Below, piece after piece: positions 34,598 to 35,953 of a DNA stretch of 35,953 nt. Position numbers and translations under genes: made by a program. The stretch lies in assembly GCA_047611425.1 (NCBI GenBank), contig JBLFWJ010000009.1:1-35953 (forward strand), given 5' to 3'. This stretch comes from JBLFWJ01 sp047611425 (GTDB lineage: Bacteria > Bacteroidota > Bacteroidia > UBA10329). The notes below the pieces were generated by a model. It did no database searches, had not been told where the DNA came from, and saw only the letters and a program-made list of their open reading frames with translations. The number at the start of each line of letters is the position of its first letter. The stretch's first letter is position 1.

Positions 34598-35650
34598 TCA
34601 GCTAAGTACCTCCCTTGCCCATTCAATATCCTCTTTGCTTGGAGTATAGTTTACCAGATCCTCATCTGATCGATCAATTCTGAAATACGGTTTTCCATTC
34701 TTACGAATGATTTTGTAGTGTGGATTATCGCTTTCCATTTCAGGTAACATCACCTTAGGATAATCTCCGAACAACACCTTGTCTACTGAACTCAACCGAT
34801 CGCAATCCATTCGATTAAAACGCCACCGTAATGACAAGGTTTCCTTGGTGCCAAACTCTTGAATGCACCAATCTATTTTATAAGCCTGAAAGTCCTGTAC
34901 ACTTTCTGGACGATCCGAATCTGAGAATGTATTATACAATTCACGCCATTCGAAATACTGCCTTCTATGAATCATATTCTCATCGGATTTCAGTCCTTCA
35001 CAGTGAAAGTAAAATCGCTTGGAATGCTGAGCTATTGAATAGTAAAACGGAACACGAATTACATCGAACTTACCATACTCAACATATTTAATATCTCTAC
35101 CAAATCGCATTAGAATGGGTTCGCCTGGATCGATTGCTAAATTTATGCGCGTATGATGAAAGTCTCCTCGCAAATTTGTTCTCGGGAGCTGAACAGTACG
35201 TGGCCTATCGTCCTTTATAAGTTCACGAATTTGTTTCATATCGTCTTTCCCCGAAGTTCTACAAACCATGTCTGCATCCCAGCGTAAATGCCACTTGTAA
35301 CGCATTTCGGCAAGTCCAGCATTTCGGCAATCGCCCAATAAGGCTCCAGGCATTTCGAGAATATCAACCTCAAGTTTACCTTCATTATCAGATTTAAAAC
35401 GCTTCATTATTTCGAGCGTTGAATCATCCGATCCGTTATCAATAAGCACAACTTGATCAACTACCCCAACCAAGCTTTTAAGGCAAAAAGGTAAAATATA
35501 CTCCTCGTTACGAGCACTAACTACCGCTGTAATTCCATCTTTTAAAGGCTGACCTTCTCTGCTTGTATCCCAGCTTCTAAACCATCTAAACCATCCGTGA
35601 TACAATATCACGGCAAGCACTTTTCTAACGTTGGATTTAAACTGATTCAT
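34598..35650 (-). CDS. GT2-like glycosyltransferase, convergent with asnB-like gene
   Basis: A 350-residue GT-A protein: GITAVVSARNEEYILPFCLKSL, DNGSDDST (71-78), GDCRNAGLAEM and LRWDADMV with the DXD at 125-127. The C-terminal 150 residues (YFHCEGLKSDENMIHRRQYFEW onward) are more unusual. The N-terminus has a hydrophobic stretch around residues 10-24 (KVLAVILYHGWFRWF), perhaps a membrane contact. It overlaps the upstream minus-strand gene by 4 bases (ATGA), so these two form a separate operon reading toward the locus. Confidence 0.82.
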   Translation of the reverse strand: MNQFKSNVRKVLAVILYHGWFRWFRSWDTSREGQPLKDGITAVVSARNEEYILPFCLKSLVGVVDQVVLIDNGSDDSTLEIMKRFKSDNEGKLEVDILEMPGALLGDCRNAGLAEMRYKWHLRWDADMVCRTSGKDDMKQIRELIKDDRPRTVQLPRTNLRGDFHHTRINLAIDPGEPILMRFGRDIKYVEYGKFDVIRVPFYYSIAQHSKRFYFHCEGLKSDENMIHRRQYFEWRELYNTFSDSDRPESVQDFQAYKIDWCIQEFGTKETLSLRWRFNRMDCDRLSSVDKVLFGDYPKVMLPEMESDNPHYKIIRKNGKPYFRIDRSDEDLVNYTPSKEDIEWAREVLS

Positions 35651-35953
35651 CTTATTCTAAGCAGCTTTAAAAGCTTTGTCAATGCAACTTTACCCACAGT
35701 TGTGTTATTCAATTGAGCATGATAATATACCGGTTCAATCCTAGCGAGAGCCCAATAGTAAAAAGAATATACCCCCGGAAAAACTCGTGCAAGCCTGAAC
35801 CAGCGATTCCAGCTTTTATACTCCTTAGTTAAAGAGGGCGCAGGAACGATTTTGTGATCAACATTAGCAATAGGTTCCACGGAATGATCAACCTTTCCAT
35901 TCTTGTGAAAAGAGAGTGAAACGATGCCTCCTTTTTTGCCGCTATTTCGAACC
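35647..35953 (-). CDS. Unrecognised protein, C-terminal part (cut by right edge)
   Basis: The minus-strand frame is open from the stop at 35647 to the window edge; an in-frame GTG at 35880 is unlikely to be the start because the 24 codons before it are also open (GKKGGIVSLSFHKNGKVDHS). About 102 residues are visible, basic and aromatic, with YSFYYWALARIEPVYYHAQL near the middle and a hydrophobic, Lys-rich end. No family was recognised. It overlaps the GT2-like gene by 4 bases, so it probably acts in the same glycan pathway. Confidence 0.6.
   Translation of the reverse strand, partial: VRNSGKKGGIVSLSFHKNGKVDHSVEPIANVDHKIVPAPSLTKEYKSWNRWFRLARVFPGVYSFYYWALARIEPVYYHAQLNNTTVGKVALTKLLKLLRIR

Noticed and set aside
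35647..35880. Complete 77-residue protein starting at GTG 35880
   Set aside because: The frame stays open to the window edge with plausible sequence, so it is more likely the tail of a longer gene.
1..35953. Search for CRISPR arrays, tRNA or rRNA genes, transposases, integrases, toxin-antitoxin or phage-defence genes
   Set aside because: No direct repeats with spacers, no RNA gene signatures in the short gaps, and none of the translated genes has matching motifs.

Overview
The window looks like a chromosomal segment of a member of the Bacteroidota, most likely a Flavobacteriales-type bacterium. The reasons are the gene order of the cell-division cluster, an FtsZ that ends in the SFLHDNVD-type tail, a secreted protein with a type IX secretion (T9SS) sorting tail, and repeated copies of the Bacteroidota -7 promoter element TANNTTTG just upstream of genes. 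Coding density is very high: 32 genes are visible, no gap exceeds about 220 bases, and no rRNA, tRNA, CRISPR array, transposase or integrase is seen.

Region 1 (1-7697, + strand) is the distal half of the division and cell wall (dcw) cluster: ftsW (cut by the left edge), murG, murC, ftsQ, ftsA, ftsZ. Most of its junctions are 4-8 base overlaps. It makes lipid II (MurC, MurG), polymerises septal glycan (FtsW) and builds the Z-ring (FtsA, FtsZ, FtsQ).

Region 2 (7698-14319) is mixed housekeeping: an AI-2E/PerM-type membrane protein; a minus-strand operon of a membrane-anchored PASTA protein, a T9SS cargo protein and an RluD-type pseudouridine synthase; then D-alanine--D-alanine ligase running divergently from that operon and convergently with an XTP/dITP pyrophosphatase. 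The ligase missing from the dcw cluster is therefore found here, beside the PASTA gene.

Region 3 (14541-35953) is a large surface-glycan locus. It holds a polytopic GT-C-like membrane protein, two separate ABC-2 glycan exporters (permease plus Wzt-like ATPase: 16219-18190 and 22131-24247), seven stand-alone GT2 glycosyltransferases, one GT4, one two-domain GT-A/GT4 fusion, a sugar aminotransferase followed by a sugar N-formyltransferase, a zinc-ribbon methyltransferase, a DUF1919 protein and an AsnB-like amidotransferase. Together they suggest assembly and ABC-dependent export of one or two glycans containing an N-formylated amino sugar. No priming glycosyltransferase, Wzx/Wzy, nucleotide-sugar synthesis genes or ligase are in the window, so the locus or its support genes continue elsewhere. 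The last two genes run on the minus strand toward the locus, and the outermost is cut by the right edge.

No clearly new defence or mobile system was found. The less ordinary points are the fused glycosyltransferase, the two exporters in one locus, the predicted leaderless promoters, two related palindromic intergenic elements, and convergent genes with no space for a terminator.
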